DNA from: Holophagae bacterium
GTDB lineage: Bacteria; Acidobacteriota; Thermoanaerobaculia; Thermoanaerobaculales; Thermoanaerobaculaceae
Assembly: GCA_012516935.1 (NCBI GenBank)
Contig: JAAYVZ010000287.1
Location: 1-64,000 of the forward strand
Direction: 5' to 3'
DNA length: 64,000 nucleotides
A program made the translations under genes and the position numbers. Shown here in pieces: positions 8,791 through 17,302 of the stretch. A model generated the notes under the pieces. That model was not told the DNA's origin and searched no databases. It saw only the letters and a list, made by a program, of their open reading frames with translations. The first letter of the stretch is position 1, and each line of letters opens with the position of its first letter.

Positions 8791-9315
8791 ATGAACCGCA
8801 TGACCCCTCTGGAGATCCAACGCGCATCGTTTCCCTTGCGTTGGAAGGGAATGGATTCCGATGCCGTGCGCGCATTGTTGTCGCAACTGGCCGAGCAGGT
8901 CGAAGAGGAAGCTCGCGTTCGCGGCGAGCTCAAGGCCCAGGTAGCCCGCCTGTCGGGCGAGGTCGAGGAGTACCGCCAGCGCACCAACGCCCTCAACGAG
9001 ACGCTGGTGGCCGCTCAACACACCGCCGAGGCAATCATCGGGCGGGCGGAGGCAGAGGCCCAGCGGATCGTCTCCGAGGCGCAGGCACTGGCGGACCGGG
9101 TCATCGACGACGCCATCCACCGGGCGGAGAACCTCGAGCTCATCATCGGCCAGCTCCGCTCCCGGCGGCGTGCGGCGCGGGCCGAGGTCAAGAAAGTCAT
9201 CGAGCTGCTGCAGGGGTTCATACGCGATGACGAGGCAGCCGAGGAGCGGGAGGTGCAGGTCCCATCGGTGGCGCTCATGCGTCCGCGGGTGCGCGAGGGG
9301 CAGGCCTCCTCGTGA
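8791..9315 (+). CDS. DivIVA-domain coiled-coil protein
   Basis: A 174-residue protein. The N-terminus (TPLEIQRASFPLRWKGMDSDAV) matches the DivIVA membrane-binding motif, where hydrophobic and basic residues insert into curved membrane. Residues about 30-140 are a predicted coiled coil rich in Glu, Ala and Arg. DivIVA proteins mark poles or septa and recruit division or polarity factors. GGAGGT lies a few bases before ATG 8791. The 3' end overlaps the hutI start by four bases, an odd pairing with no obvious functional link. Specific partners are unknown. Confidence 0.75.
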   Translation: MNRMTPLEIQRASFPLRWKGMDSDAVRALLSQLAEQVEEEARVRGELKAQVARLSGEVEEYRQRTNALNETLVAAQHTAEAIIGRAEAEAQRIVSEAQALADRVIDDAIHRAENLELIIGQLRSRRRAARAEVKKVIELLQGFIRDDEAAEEREVQVPSVALMRPRVREGQASS

Positions 9316-10589
9316 GCCTGCTCGTCGTCAACGCCGCCCAGGTGGTGACGCCGCAGGGCCGAGCGGCACGGTCCGGCTCCCGGCAAGGCGAGGTAGCACG
9401 GCATCCACGTGCGGTGGTGCGCGCCGAGGGCCCGACCGTTGTGTTCGTCGGTGAGCGAGCCGAGCACGACCGGAGATTCGGCCCCGCCAATACGGTCGTG
9501 GATGCGGAAGGTGGCTGTGTCATCCCGGCGTTCGTGGACCCCCACACCCACCTGCCGTTCGCCGGCTACCGCGAGGCCGAGTTCGACCGCCGCCTGCGAG
9601 GCGAAACCTACGCGCAGATTGCCGCCTCCGGCGGCGGGATCGTCGCAACGGTGGCGGCGACGCGGGCCGCCAGCGAGGACGAGCTGGCCGCAGCCACCAG
9701 CGAGCGGCTGGACCGCCAGCTCCTGTGGGGTACCGCAACCACCGAGGCCAAGTCAGGCTACGGCCTCAACCTCCAAGATGAGCTCAAGCAGCTGTCCGCC
9801 CTCGCACGCGCCGCGGCGCAGCACTGCGTGGAGGTCGTCTCCACGGCGATGCCGGCCCACGAGGTTCCGCCGGAGTGGCGCCACGATCACGAGGGCTACG
9901 TGCGTCTGGTGGTGGAGACGATCCACCCGGCGATCGCCGCCTCGGGCCTCGCCGAGGGCGTCGACGTCTTCTGCGAGCAGGGAGTGTTCTCCCCTGACCA
10001 GACGCGTCGCCTGCTCGCCGATGCGCCGCGCCACGGGTGGCGCATCCACCTGCACGCTGACGAGCTCTCGAACCTCGGCGGAGCCGAGCTCGCGGCCGAG
10101 CTCGGGGCGGCCTCGGCCTCGCACCTGCTGCACGTCTCGCAGGCCGGGATCGCTGCCCTCGCAGCCGCCGGCACCGTGGCCGTGGTGCTGCCCGGCGTCT
10201 CGTTCTTTCTGCGCGACCGCTTCGCTCCGGCGCGCACGCTCGTCGCGGCCGGCGTCCCGGTGGCGCTCGCCACCGATTGCAACCCAGGCTCCTCGCACAC
10301 CGAGTCGATGCCGGCGATCATGGCGCTCGCCTGCCTCGGGGCCGGGCTGTACGCCGAGGAGGCGCTGGTGGCGGCGACGCTCAACGCCGCCGCCGCGCTC
10401 GGGCGAGCCGACCGGCTCGGCTCGGTCGAGGTCGGCAAGCAGGCCGACCTCGTGGTGCTCGAAGCCACCGACCCCAAGCACCTCGTGTACCACTTCGGGG
10501 TCAACCTCGTTCGCCACGTCATCAAGGCCGGTCGGGTCGTGGTCCGCGACGGCCGACTGGTGCGGTCGTCAGCTCCCGGTATCGCTTGA
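9312..10589 (+). CDS. hutI: Imidazolonepropionase
   Basis: A 425-residue amidohydrolase, the third step of histidine degradation (imidazolone propanoate to formiminoglutamate). Metal and substrate residues are visible: DPHTHLPFAGYREAEF near residue 77, KSGYGLN, PAHEVPPEW, HLHADELSN and TDCNPGSSHTESM. GTG 9312 overlaps the previous stop. No other hut gene is in the window. The 3' end overlaps the convergent antiporter gene by 21 bases. Confidence 0.93.
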   Translation: MSLLVVNAAQVVTPQGRAARSGSRQGEVARHPRAVVRAEGPTVVFVGERAEHDRRFGPANTVVDAEGGCVIPAFVDPHTHLPFAGYREAEFDRRLRGETYAQIAASGGGIVATVAATRAASEDELAAATSERLDRQLLWGTATTEAKSGYGLNLQDELKQLSALARAAAQHCVEVVSTAMPAHEVPPEWRHDHEGYVRLVVETIHPAIAASGLAEGVDVFCEQGVFSPDQTRRLLADAPRHGWRIHLHADELSNLGGAELAAELGAASASHLLHVSQAGIAALAAAGTVAVVLPGVSFFLRDRFAPARTLVAAGVPVALATDCNPGSSHTESMPAIMALACLGAGLYAEEALVAATLNAAAALGRADRLGSVEVGKQADLVVLEATDPKHLVYHFGVNLVRHVIKAGRVVVRDGRLVRSSAPGIA

Positions 10590-11810
10590 CGCTTGCTGAC
10601 GCCGGTTGCGGACACCGACCATCAGCAGGATATTCGTCGCCAGGATGAGCAGCGAGGCCAAGCCGAGGAACGTGCCGTCGGCGTCGAGCCCGAGGTGGGC
10701 CGCCTCGATGGCCAGCACGGCACTCACCAAACCCCGCGGTTGGACCAGGAGCAACGTCCGCCGGGCATCGGCATCGATCGTTCGGAGGACCCCCGACCCC
10801 AGCAACTTGAGGGCTAGCCGGCGGGCGAGCAGGAAGCCCCCGAGTATTAGGACGGCCTGAGCGTACTGCGCGATCGGCAGGCGAGCGAACCGCACCACCA
10901 CGCCGAGGAAGACGAAGAAGAACGCCCGCACCAGGAACGTCAGCTCACCGATGAACCCGTGCAGTCTCTGGACCGCTTGGCGGACGACGCCGGCCGTGGG
11001 TTCGTCGACGAGGCGGAGCAGGTGGAGCAACCTCCGCTCGTTGGCCAAGGTAAGGCCGAAAACGAGGACGGCAAGGGCACCGGAGGCTCCCGGAAGCTCC
11101 ACGACACCGTACAAGACCAGCGCCAAGCCGAAGGTGAGGACGTCCAGGAACCGCCGGTCACCGAGGCGGCACAGCACCCGTGGCCAGATGAGGCCGAGCA
11201 CCACCGCGAGCAGAACAGAAAACAGCGCTGCCAGCAGCGAGCCGAGCGCGAGCAAGCCGGCAAAGCCGCCACCGGTCACGAGCTGGCCGGCGAGAACGAC
11301 GCCGAGCACACCGAGCACGTCCGCGAGCGCCGCCTCGAGCACCATCAGGGTGCGCACCTCCTCGTGCAGACCGAGCTTGCCCGCGAGAGGGATGACGATG
11401 GCCCCGGAGATCGGTGCCAGCACGATCCCAAGGACCAGCGCCCGGGCCACCGACAGCCCGAAACAGACAGCTACGAGGGCGACGGTGACGAGGGCGAGGG
11501 TGAAGCTCACCACGGCCAGCAGCAGCCCGGCTCTCCAGCGGCCCAGGACCTGCTGCAGCTCGAGCTCGAGCCCGCCCTCGAAGAGGATGAGAAGGAACGC
11601 CAGGGCGCCGAAATGCGGCGCCACCTCCGAAAAGCGCTCGGCCGGCAGGAGCTGCAGTCCCGGGCCGAGCACCAGCCCGCAGCCGATGAGCACCAGCACG
11701 GGCGGCAGCCGCAGCCGAACGAACGTCTCTTCGGCGAGAAACGCCAGCACGAGCAGGCCACCGAGCAGGATGAGAAAGGTATCGCTCTCCACGGACGTCC
11801 GTTCCCCCAT
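10569..11810 (-). CDS. Cation:proton antiporter (CPA family)
   Basis: A 413-residue protein with about twelve hydrophobic helices and no C-terminal NAD-binding domain. LILFEGGLELE and a helix containing EAALADVLGVLGVVLAG resemble the NhaP/CPA1 core, where acidic residues bind Na+ or K+ in exchange for H+. ATG 11810 is used here, but GTG 11792 is possible because TACCAT sits only three bases upstream of the ATG. It is divergent from the osmolyte operon, which fits a role in ion or osmotic homeostasis. Confidence 0.85.
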   Translation of the reverse strand: MGERTSVESDTFLILLGGLLVLAFLAEETFVRLRLPPVLVLIGCGLVLGPGLQLLPAERFSEVAPHFGALAFLLILFEGGLELELQQVLGRWRAGLLLAVVSFTLALVTVALVAVCFGLSVARALVLGIVLAPISGAIVIPLAGKLGLHEEVRTLMVLEAALADVLGVLGVVLAGQLVTGGGFAGLLALGSLLAALFSVLLAVVLGLIWPRVLCRLGDRRFLDVLTFGLALVLYGVVELPGASGALAVLVFGLTLANERRLLHLLRLVDEPTAGVVRQAVQRLHGFIGELTFLVRAFFFVFLGVVVRFARLPIAQYAQAVLILGGFLLARRLALKLLGSGVLRTIDADARRTLLLVQPRGLVSAVLAIEAAHLGLDADGTFLGLASLLILATNILLMVGVRNRRQQASSDTGS

Positions 11811-11860
11811 GGTATGGTACCTGGGGGAGCTACCCCAACAACAGACAGGGGAGACGGGGC

Positions 11861-13081
11861 ATGAGCGACTTCAAGCAGAGCGGCACCATCGTCACTTTCC
11901 CCCGCCTGCGACCCCGCGACGAAGCTCAGCGCGAGAAGGAGCTGGTCACGCACGCCCGGCGCACCCCCCTCGCGCTGATCATTCCGTGCCTGGTCTCGGA
12001 GCTCGAGCAGCCGGCCCTGGCCGGGATGGTGGCGAGGCTCGCTGGCACGCCGTATCTCGACACGGCGGTGATCTCGCTCGACCGCGCCGATGCGGCCGGG
12101 TACGCGCGGGCGCTCGAGTACTTCCGCGCTTTGCGCCTGCGCACGATGGTGGTGTGGAACGACGCTGAGCCGGTGGCGGCGATCATCCGTGAGATCGAGA
12201 TGGCAGTGCTGAACCTCGGGCCCCGCGGCAAAGGGCGAGCCGTGTGGGTCGCCCTGGGAGCCGTGATCGCCGAGGAGCGGGCCGAAGCGGTGGCGTTTCT
12301 GGACGCCGACGTGGTCACGTTCGAGCGCTCGCTGCTGACCAACCTCGTCTACCCGATCCTCCACCCTGCGCTCGACTTCGACTATGCCAAGGGCTACTAC
12401 GCCCGGTACTCCGACCGCCTGCACGGGCGGGTGACGCGGCTCATGGTCCGCCCGCTCCTCCAGGCGCTGCTCAATACCGTGGGCCACCATCCCTACCTCG
12501 AGTACGTCGACTCGTTCCGCTACCCGCTCTCGGGGGAGTTCGCGGTCCACGCGACGCTGCTGCGGCGGCTGCGCATCCCCTCCGACTGGGGGCTCGAGGT
12601 AGGGCTGCTGTTCGAGGTGCTCCGCCACCGCTCGCCACGCCGGATCTGCCAGGTGGACGTGGCCGACCGCTTCGACCACAAGCACCAGGCGCTTTCCCCC
12701 GACAACCCGGGCAGCAGCCTGCACCGCATGGCGATCGACATCACCAAGCACCTCTTGCGCACGCTTGCCGCCGCCGGTGTGATCGTTCCGTCCGGCAGCT
12801 TCAAGGCGCTGCAGGTGGCGTTCCAGCGCTATGCCGAGGATGCCGTGGCCGACTCGTTCGCGGTCGCGGTGTTCAACGGGCTTGCCTTCGACCGCCACGC
12901 CGAGGAGGAAGCCGTCGATGTCTTCACGCACGCGTTCGCCGAAGGGTGCGAGCAGTTCGTCCAGGACCCCCTGGGCACCCCCGCCATGCCCAACTGGGCG
13001 CGCGTCCTCTCAGCGATGCCGGGTATCGGCGACCGCCTCTTGGCGGCGGTGCGCGAGCTCGGAGGAGTGCTCGAGCCGTGA
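11861..13081 (+). CDS. gpgS: Glucosyl-3-phosphoglycerate synthase (GT81-like)
   Basis: A 406-residue GT-A glycosyltransferase. The metal-binding motif is D148-A-D150 (AFLDADVVT). FDYAKGYYAR, LEYVDSFRYPLSGEFAV (about 216-230) and DRFDHKHQ match GpgS of the longer bacterial/archaeal type. GpgS joins NDP-glucose to 3-phosphoglycerate as the first step to glucosylglycerate, a compatible solute or polysaccharide primer. GGGGAG lies before ATG 11861. The stop overlaps the phosphatase start by four bases. Mannosyl-3-phosphoglycerate synthase is a less likely alternative. Confidence 0.8.
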   Translation: MSDFKQSGTIVTFPRLRPRDEAQREKELVTHARRTPLALIIPCLVSELEQPALAGMVARLAGTPYLDTAVISLDRADAAGYARALEYFRALRLRTMVVWNDAEPVAAIIREIEMAVLNLGPRGKGRAVWVALGAVIAEERAEAVAFLDADVVTFERSLLTNLVYPILHPALDFDYAKGYYARYSDRLHGRVTRLMVRPLLQALLNTVGHHPYLEYVDSFRYPLSGEFAVHATLLRRLRIPSDWGLEVGLLFEVLRHRSPRRICQVDVADRFDHKHQALSPDNPGSSLHRMAIDITKHLLRTLAAAGVIVPSGSFKALQVAFQRYAEDAVADSFAVAVFNGLAFDRHAEEEAVDVFTHAFAEGCEQFVQDPLGTPAMPNWARVLSAMPGIGDRLLAAVRELGGVLEP

Positions 13082-13848
13082 GGGTCCGCGCCATCCTCAC
13101 CGATCTCGATGGGACGTTGCTCGAGCCCGATGGCCGTCTGGACGTCGAGGCCCGGGTAGCGCTCGACACGCTCGCTGCGGCCGGCGTGTCGGTGGTGCCG
13201 GTGACCTCCAAGACCGCGGCCGAGGTCGGCTGGTTGCTCGCCCAGCTCGGGCTTTTCGGTCCAGCCGGGTTCGAGAACGGAGCCGGTGTGCTCGGCCGCG
13301 ACGGCCTCGCGCGGCTGTCGCACGCCGCGGTGCCGATCGCCGTCCTGCGCCGGGTTGCCGACCAGCTCCGAGCAGCGACCGGAGCACCGGTCCGTACGTT
13401 CGAGGAGCTCGGCGATACCGAGCTCACGGCGATCACGGGTCTGGCTGGGCCAAAGCTCGGGCGGGCGCGTTGTCGCCAGGCGACGTTGCCGCTCGCGGTC
13501 GACAGCAGGTGGGATGAGGCGCTGCGAGCCGCCGCACCGCCCGAGGTCGCCCTGGTTCGCGGCAACCGCTTTCTGCACCTGCAGGGACGGCATGCCAAAG
13601 CCGACGTCGTGCCGGCGCTTCTGGCCGCGGTGCCGGGTGCGGGAACCGTGGTCGCGTGCGGCGATGCACCCAATGACGTGGAGCTGCTCAGCACCGCCGA
13701 CGTGGCCGTGATCATCCCCTCGGCGCACGGTGTGCACGCCGGGCTGGGCGCTGCCCTGCCAGGAGCGCGGGTGGCGCCCGCGCCGCACGGACGCGGCTGG
13801 GCGCTGGCGGTGCTGGCGCTGCTCGCCGAGGCTGGGAGGCCGCGGTGA
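13078..13848 (+). CDS. Glucosyl-/mannosyl-3-phosphoglycerate phosphatase (HAD)
   Basis: A 256-residue HAD-IIB phosphatase of the MpgP/GpgP family. Motif I is D9-L-D11-G-T, motif II lies in PVTSKTAAE, and motif IV is CGDAPNDVELL. GNRFLHLQGRHAKAD is typical of the sugar-phosphoglycerate phosphatases. It removes phosphate from the product of the upstream synthase to give glucosyl- or mannosylglycerate. GTG 13078 overlaps the gpgS stop (GTGA), and its own stop overlaps the next gene the same way. The exact sugar cannot be told from sequence. Confidence 0.85.
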   Translation: MRVRAILTDLDGTLLEPDGRLDVEARVALDTLAAAGVSVVPVTSKTAAEVGWLLAQLGLFGPAGFENGAGVLGRDGLARLSHAAVPIAVLRRVADQLRAATGAPVRTFEELGDTELTAITGLAGPKLGRARCRQATLPLAVDSRWDEALRAAAPPEVALVRGNRFLHLQGRHAKADVVPALLAAVPGAGTVVACGDAPNDVELLSTADVAVIIPSAHGVHAGLGAALPGARVAPAPHGRGWALAVLALLAEAGRPR

Positions 13849-15125
13849 TCGACCTGTCGTTTCTCCCCGAGAGTCTTCGCCGACAGCTCGCCGACGTGGG
13901 CCAGGTGGACGTGCTGGTGGGGATCCCGAGCTACAACAACGCGCGCACCATCGGGCACGTGGTGCGGGCGGTGCAGGGAGGGCTTGCCAGGCACTTTCCC
14001 GAGCAGCGCGCGTTGCTCGTCAACTCAGACGGCGGCTCGACGGACGGCACGCCGGACGTGGTGCGGCAGGCGTCGATCGCTTCGTTCGAGACGATCCTCG
14101 CTGCCCACCCGCTGCGCGCCGTCCACCGCATCGTCACCCCCTACCACGGCATCCCCGGCAAGGGCAGCGCCCTGCGCACGGTGTTCGCCGCGGCTGCCGT
14201 GACGGGGGCGAAAGCCTGCGCGGTGGTGGACTCCGACCTGCGGTCGATCACGCCGGAGTGGATCGAGCTGCTCCTCGAGCCCGTGCTCGTGCAGGGGCTC
14301 GACTTCATCGCGCCGCTGTACCACCGGCACAAGTACGACGGGACCATCACCAACTCGATCGTCTACCCGCTCACGCGGGCGCTGTACGGCGCCCGGGTAC
14401 GACAGCCGATCGGTGGCGATTTCGGGTTTTCGGGGCGGCTAGCCGAACACTACCTCACCCACGACGTGTGGTCGTCCGACGTCGCACGCTACGGCATCGA
14501 CATCTGGATGACGACCACCGCCATCACCGGCGGCTACAAGATCGGGCAGTCGTTTTTGGGGGCCAAGATCCACGACGCCAAGGACCCGTCCGTTGACCTC
14601 TCGGCCATGCTCATGCAGGTAACCGGCGCAGTGCTGTCGCTGATGGGAGTTCATGCGGCACGGTGGCGCGAGGTGCGGGCATCGCACCCGGTGCCGGTGT
14701 TCGGGTTCGAGTACGCGGTCGGGCTCGAGCCGGTGCCGGTCAACCTCGCGCGCATGCTCGAGCGCTTTCGGACCGGCGCTCGGGAGCTGGGGGAGATCTG
14801 GCAACACACGCTGCATCCCGCGACAGCGCGCGAGATCGCCGCGGTCGCCGCAGCCTCGGACGAGGAGTTCGCGTTTCCGCCGGCGTTGTGGGTGAGGACG
14901 ATGTACGACTTCGCAGTGGCCCACCAGCACGGGCGGCTCAACCGCGAGCACCTGCTCCGCTCGCTCACCCCGCTCTACCTCGGTCGCACCGCCGCCTTCG
15001 TCGTGCAGACTCGGGAGTCGGGGGCCGAGGAGGTGGAGCAGATCCTCGAGGAGCTGTGTCTGCAGTTCGAGCGGGAGAAGCCGTACCTGCTCGAGCGGTG
15101 GGACGAGACGGGAGGTGGACGATGA
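13845..15125 (+). CDS. GT2-like glycosyltransferase of the osmolyte operon
   Basis: A 426-residue GT-A enzyme. The nucleotide-sugar site is suggested by VGIPSYNNARTIG (about 26-38), VNSDGGSTDGT and the metal motif D129-S-D131 (VVDSDLRS). IGGDFGFSG and YGIDIWMTTTAI resemble acceptor-loop motifs of mannosylglycerate-type synthases. A C-terminal helical region of about 150 residues follows. GTG 13845 overlaps the phosphatase stop. Position suggests it extends or rebuilds a glyceryl glycoside, for example to mannosylglucosylglycerate, but the acceptor and donor are inference. Confidence 0.7.
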   Translation: MIDLSFLPESLRRQLADVGQVDVLVGIPSYNNARTIGHVVRAVQGGLARHFPEQRALLVNSDGGSTDGTPDVVRQASIASFETILAAHPLRAVHRIVTPYHGIPGKGSALRTVFAAAAVTGAKACAVVDSDLRSITPEWIELLLEPVLVQGLDFIAPLYHRHKYDGTITNSIVYPLTRALYGARVRQPIGGDFGFSGRLAEHYLTHDVWSSDVARYGIDIWMTTTAITGGYKIGQSFLGAKIHDAKDPSVDLSAMLMQVTGAVLSLMGVHAARWREVRASHPVPVFGFEYAVGLEPVPVNLARMLERFRTGARELGEIWQHTLHPATAREIAAVAAASDEEFAFPPALWVRTMYDFAVAHQHGRLNREHLLRSLTPLYLGRTAAFVVQTRESGAEEVEQILEELCLQFEREKPYLLERWDETGGGR

Positions 15126-15826
15126 CAGCAACCTTCACCGAGCGGCTGATCGGCTCGCTCAACGCTTTCTTCGAGACGGTGCTGCACTTCCTGCCCGGGT
15201 TGCTGGCAGCCATACTGATCTTGCTGCTGGGGCTGCTCGTCGGCTGGGTGCTCAAGACCCTCGTCTCACGCCTTCTGCGCGTGGCTCGGTTCGACCGGGC
15301 TTGCGACAGCAACGGCATTACCCAGGTGCTCGATCGCGCCGACATTCGCACCCCGCCCTCGACGCTCGTGGGAAAAGGGCTGTTCTGGCTGGTATTCGCG
15401 AGCTTCGCCATGGCCGGCTTGTCGGCCTTGCACGTGGGCTTCGTCAACCAGCTCATCGCTGAGTTCTTCTTCTACCTTCCCCGAGTCCTCTCCGCGTTGC
15501 TGGTGTTGCTCGTCGGCTTCCTGCTCGCCAACTTCCTCTCTCGTGCTGCGCTCCTGAGTGCCGTCAACGCCGGCTTGCCCTCGCCGCGCCTCATAGCCCT
15601 CGTGGTCAAGCTGCTCATCCTCGTGCTCTCGTTCGCGATGGCGCTGGAGCAGCTTCGGATCGCCACCTCGATCGTCCTGGCGGCGTTCATTATCGCCTTC
15701 GGAGCCGTGATGTTCGGCCTGGCCCTGGCCTTCGGTCTCGGCGGGCGGGAGGTCGCGAAGCGTGCACTCGAGCGGCAGCTCGACACCCGCAACGACGAGG
15801 CGGCAGACGGCTTTTCACACCTTTGA
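15122..15826 (+). CDS. Mechanosensitive-channel-like membrane protein
   Basis: A 234-residue protein with four to five hydrophobic helices. The repeat-like motifs LPGLLAAILILLLGLLVGW and LPRVLSALLVLLVGFLLAN are the conserved TM-helix repeats of MscS-related proteins such as CmpX. The C-terminal FGLALAFGLGGREVAKR resembles the MscS pore-lining helix and its exit. The large cytosolic MscS domain is absent. ATG 15122 overlaps the glycosyltransferase stop (ATGA). In an operon for compatible solute synthesis it likely releases solute on osmotic downshock (inference). Confidence 0.8.
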   Translation: MTATFTERLIGSLNAFFETVLHFLPGLLAAILILLLGLLVGWVLKTLVSRLLRVARFDRACDSNGITQVLDRADIRTPPSTLVGKGLFWLVFASFAMAGLSALHVGFVNQLIAEFFFYLPRVLSALLVLLVGFLLANFLSRAALLSAVNAGLPSPRLIALVVKLLILVLSFAMALEQLRIATSIVLAAFIIAFGAVMFGLALAFGLGGREVAKRALERQLDTRNDEAADGFSHL

Positions 15827-15827
15827 C

Positions 15828-15862
15828 CACCTCCTGCAGCCGGTTGCTGAGCCCAGGAGGTG
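15828..15862. terminator. Hairpin at a convergent junction
   Basis: CACCTCCTG (15828-15836) and CAGGAGGTG (15854-15862) form a perfect 9-bp stem with a 17-base loop, two bases after the channel stop and facing the glycerate kinase stop. No U tract is present, so termination is probable but not certain. Confidence 0.5.
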
Positions 15863-15916
15863 ACCGGGCGAGCACCGTCGAGGCCGCATCTGCCCCCGAC
15901 GGCCTGGCGGTGGCGC

Positions 15917-17302
15917 TTAGGCCCGGGCGGTTGCAGCCTCCGGCCCCCAGGCAAACGCGCAGTAAAGATCGCAGACGTTGGTGCCGGTCGGACCGGTGAT
16001 GAGGTGGTCCCCAAGCGCCGCGAAGAACGGGAAGCTGTCATTGCGGTCGAGATGTGTCGCCGCATCGAGCCCCAGGCGGCGGGCACGGGCGACGGTCGTC
16101 CCGTCCACGGCGGCGCCGGCGGCCGGTGTCGGGCCGTCCCCACCGTCGGTGCCGAGGCAGGCGACGGCGACACCCGGCACGCCGTCAAGGGCGATTGCAG
16201 CGGCGAGCGCCACCTCTTGGTTGCGGCCTCCGCGCCCGGGGCCGCGCACCGTGACCGTGGTCTCACCACCCAGCACCACGCAGGCCGGCAGCGGAAGCGG
16301 CCCGCGGCCCGCGGCGAGGTCGAGGGCGAGGCGCGCGAGCTGCGCACCCACCTGCCGCGCCTCGCCCTGCACGCCAGTGGTGAGCACCGCTCCCGACAGC
16401 CCGAGCTCGCGCACCCGCTGGGCCATCGCCTCGGCCGCCAGCCGTTTGCCCCCGACGATCACGTAGTGGGTGCGCGCAAGCGCCGCATCACCTGGCTTGA
16501 GCGTGTCCAAAACCCCGCCACGGGCACCTCGCCGCAGGAGGTCGGCGACCGGCGCGGGGACGACCGACCACAGGCCGTAGCGGGCGACGACCTCGCACGC
16601 GTCGGTGAAGGTCGTGGGATCGGCAACCGTGGGACCCGACGCGATCACCGCAGGGTCATCGCCGACCACATCGGAGAGGGCGAGCGTGAGCACGGGAACC
16701 GGGCCGACCAGGCGGACGAGCCCCCCGCCCTTGACCCGATCGAGATGCCGGCGCACGACGTTGAGCTCGTGGATCGAAGCTCCCGAGCGCAGGAGCACGT
16801 CGGTCGTGGCCTGCAGGTCAGCCAGGGTCAGCCCCTCGGCCGGCCAGGTCAGGAGCGCCGAGCCACCGCCAGAAAGCACGACCAGGAGCAGATCGTCGCT
16901 GTCGGTTCGGCGAGCGAGGTCGACGAGGCGCCGCGTCGCCTCGACGCCCCGCCCGTCGGGCACGGGATGCGAGGCTTCGCAGAGCTCGACGACCCGCGTC
17001 GGCACGCGATGGCCGTCCTTGACGATCACGATCCCCTCGTGGACAGAAGCCCCGACCCGATCCTCTACGGCTGAGGCCATGGCGCCGCCGGCTTTGCCGG
17101 CCCCCACCACGACCACGCGGCGCGGCGCCGCCGACCAGCCATCGACGGCGAGCCTGCCGTCGGCACACCGCAGAAAAGCGTGGACCGCGGTCGCTGGGTC
17201 GGCCGCCTCGAGCCCGGCGGAGAGGCTTTCGAGGATGCTGCGCCGCACCTGCTCAGGGATCCCATGGCCGGCGAGTGCGCGACTCTCACCCAAGGTTCGC
17301 AT
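15917..17302 (-). CDS. Glycerate kinase (MOFRL/GckA family)
   Basis: A 461-residue enzyme that phosphorylates D-glycerate, usually to 2-phosphoglycerate in this family. RRVVVVGAGKAGGAMA (about 60-75), LSGGGSALL, HLDRVKGG and the C-terminal MOFRL motifs GRNQEVAL and GTDGGDGPT with HLDRNDSFPFF are clear. ATG 17302 overlaps the end of the upstream CLC gene by 17 bases; a longer frame upstream would run into that gene. Facing the glyceryl-glycoside operon, it may recover glycerate released from the osmolyte. Confidence 0.9.
   Translation of the reverse strand: MRTLGESRALAGHGIPEQVRRSILESLSAGLEAADPATAVHAFLRCADGRLAVDGWSAAPRRVVVVGAGKAGGAMASAVEDRVGASVHEGIVIVKDGHRVPTRVVELCEASHPVPDGRGVEATRRLVDLARRTDSDDLLLVVLSGGGSALLTWPAEGLTLADLQATTDVLLRSGASIHELNVVRRHLDRVKGGGLVRLVGPVPVLTLALSDVVGDDPAVIASGPTVADPTTFTDACEVVARYGLWSVVPAPVADLLRRGARGGVLDTLKPGDAALARTHYVIVGGKRLAAEAMAQRVRELGLSGAVLTTGVQGEARQVGAQLARLALDLAAGRGPLPLPACVVLGGETTVTVRGPGRGGRNQEVALAAAIALDGVPGVAVACLGTDGGDGPTPAAGAAVDGTTVARARRLGLDAATHLDRNDSFPFFAALGDHLITGPTGTNVCDLYCAFAWGPEAATARA

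Noticed and set aside
9409-10599. A 396-codon plus-strand frame inside hutI
   Set aside because: It is out of frame with all hutI motifs and has an arginine/serine-rich composition typical of shadow frames.
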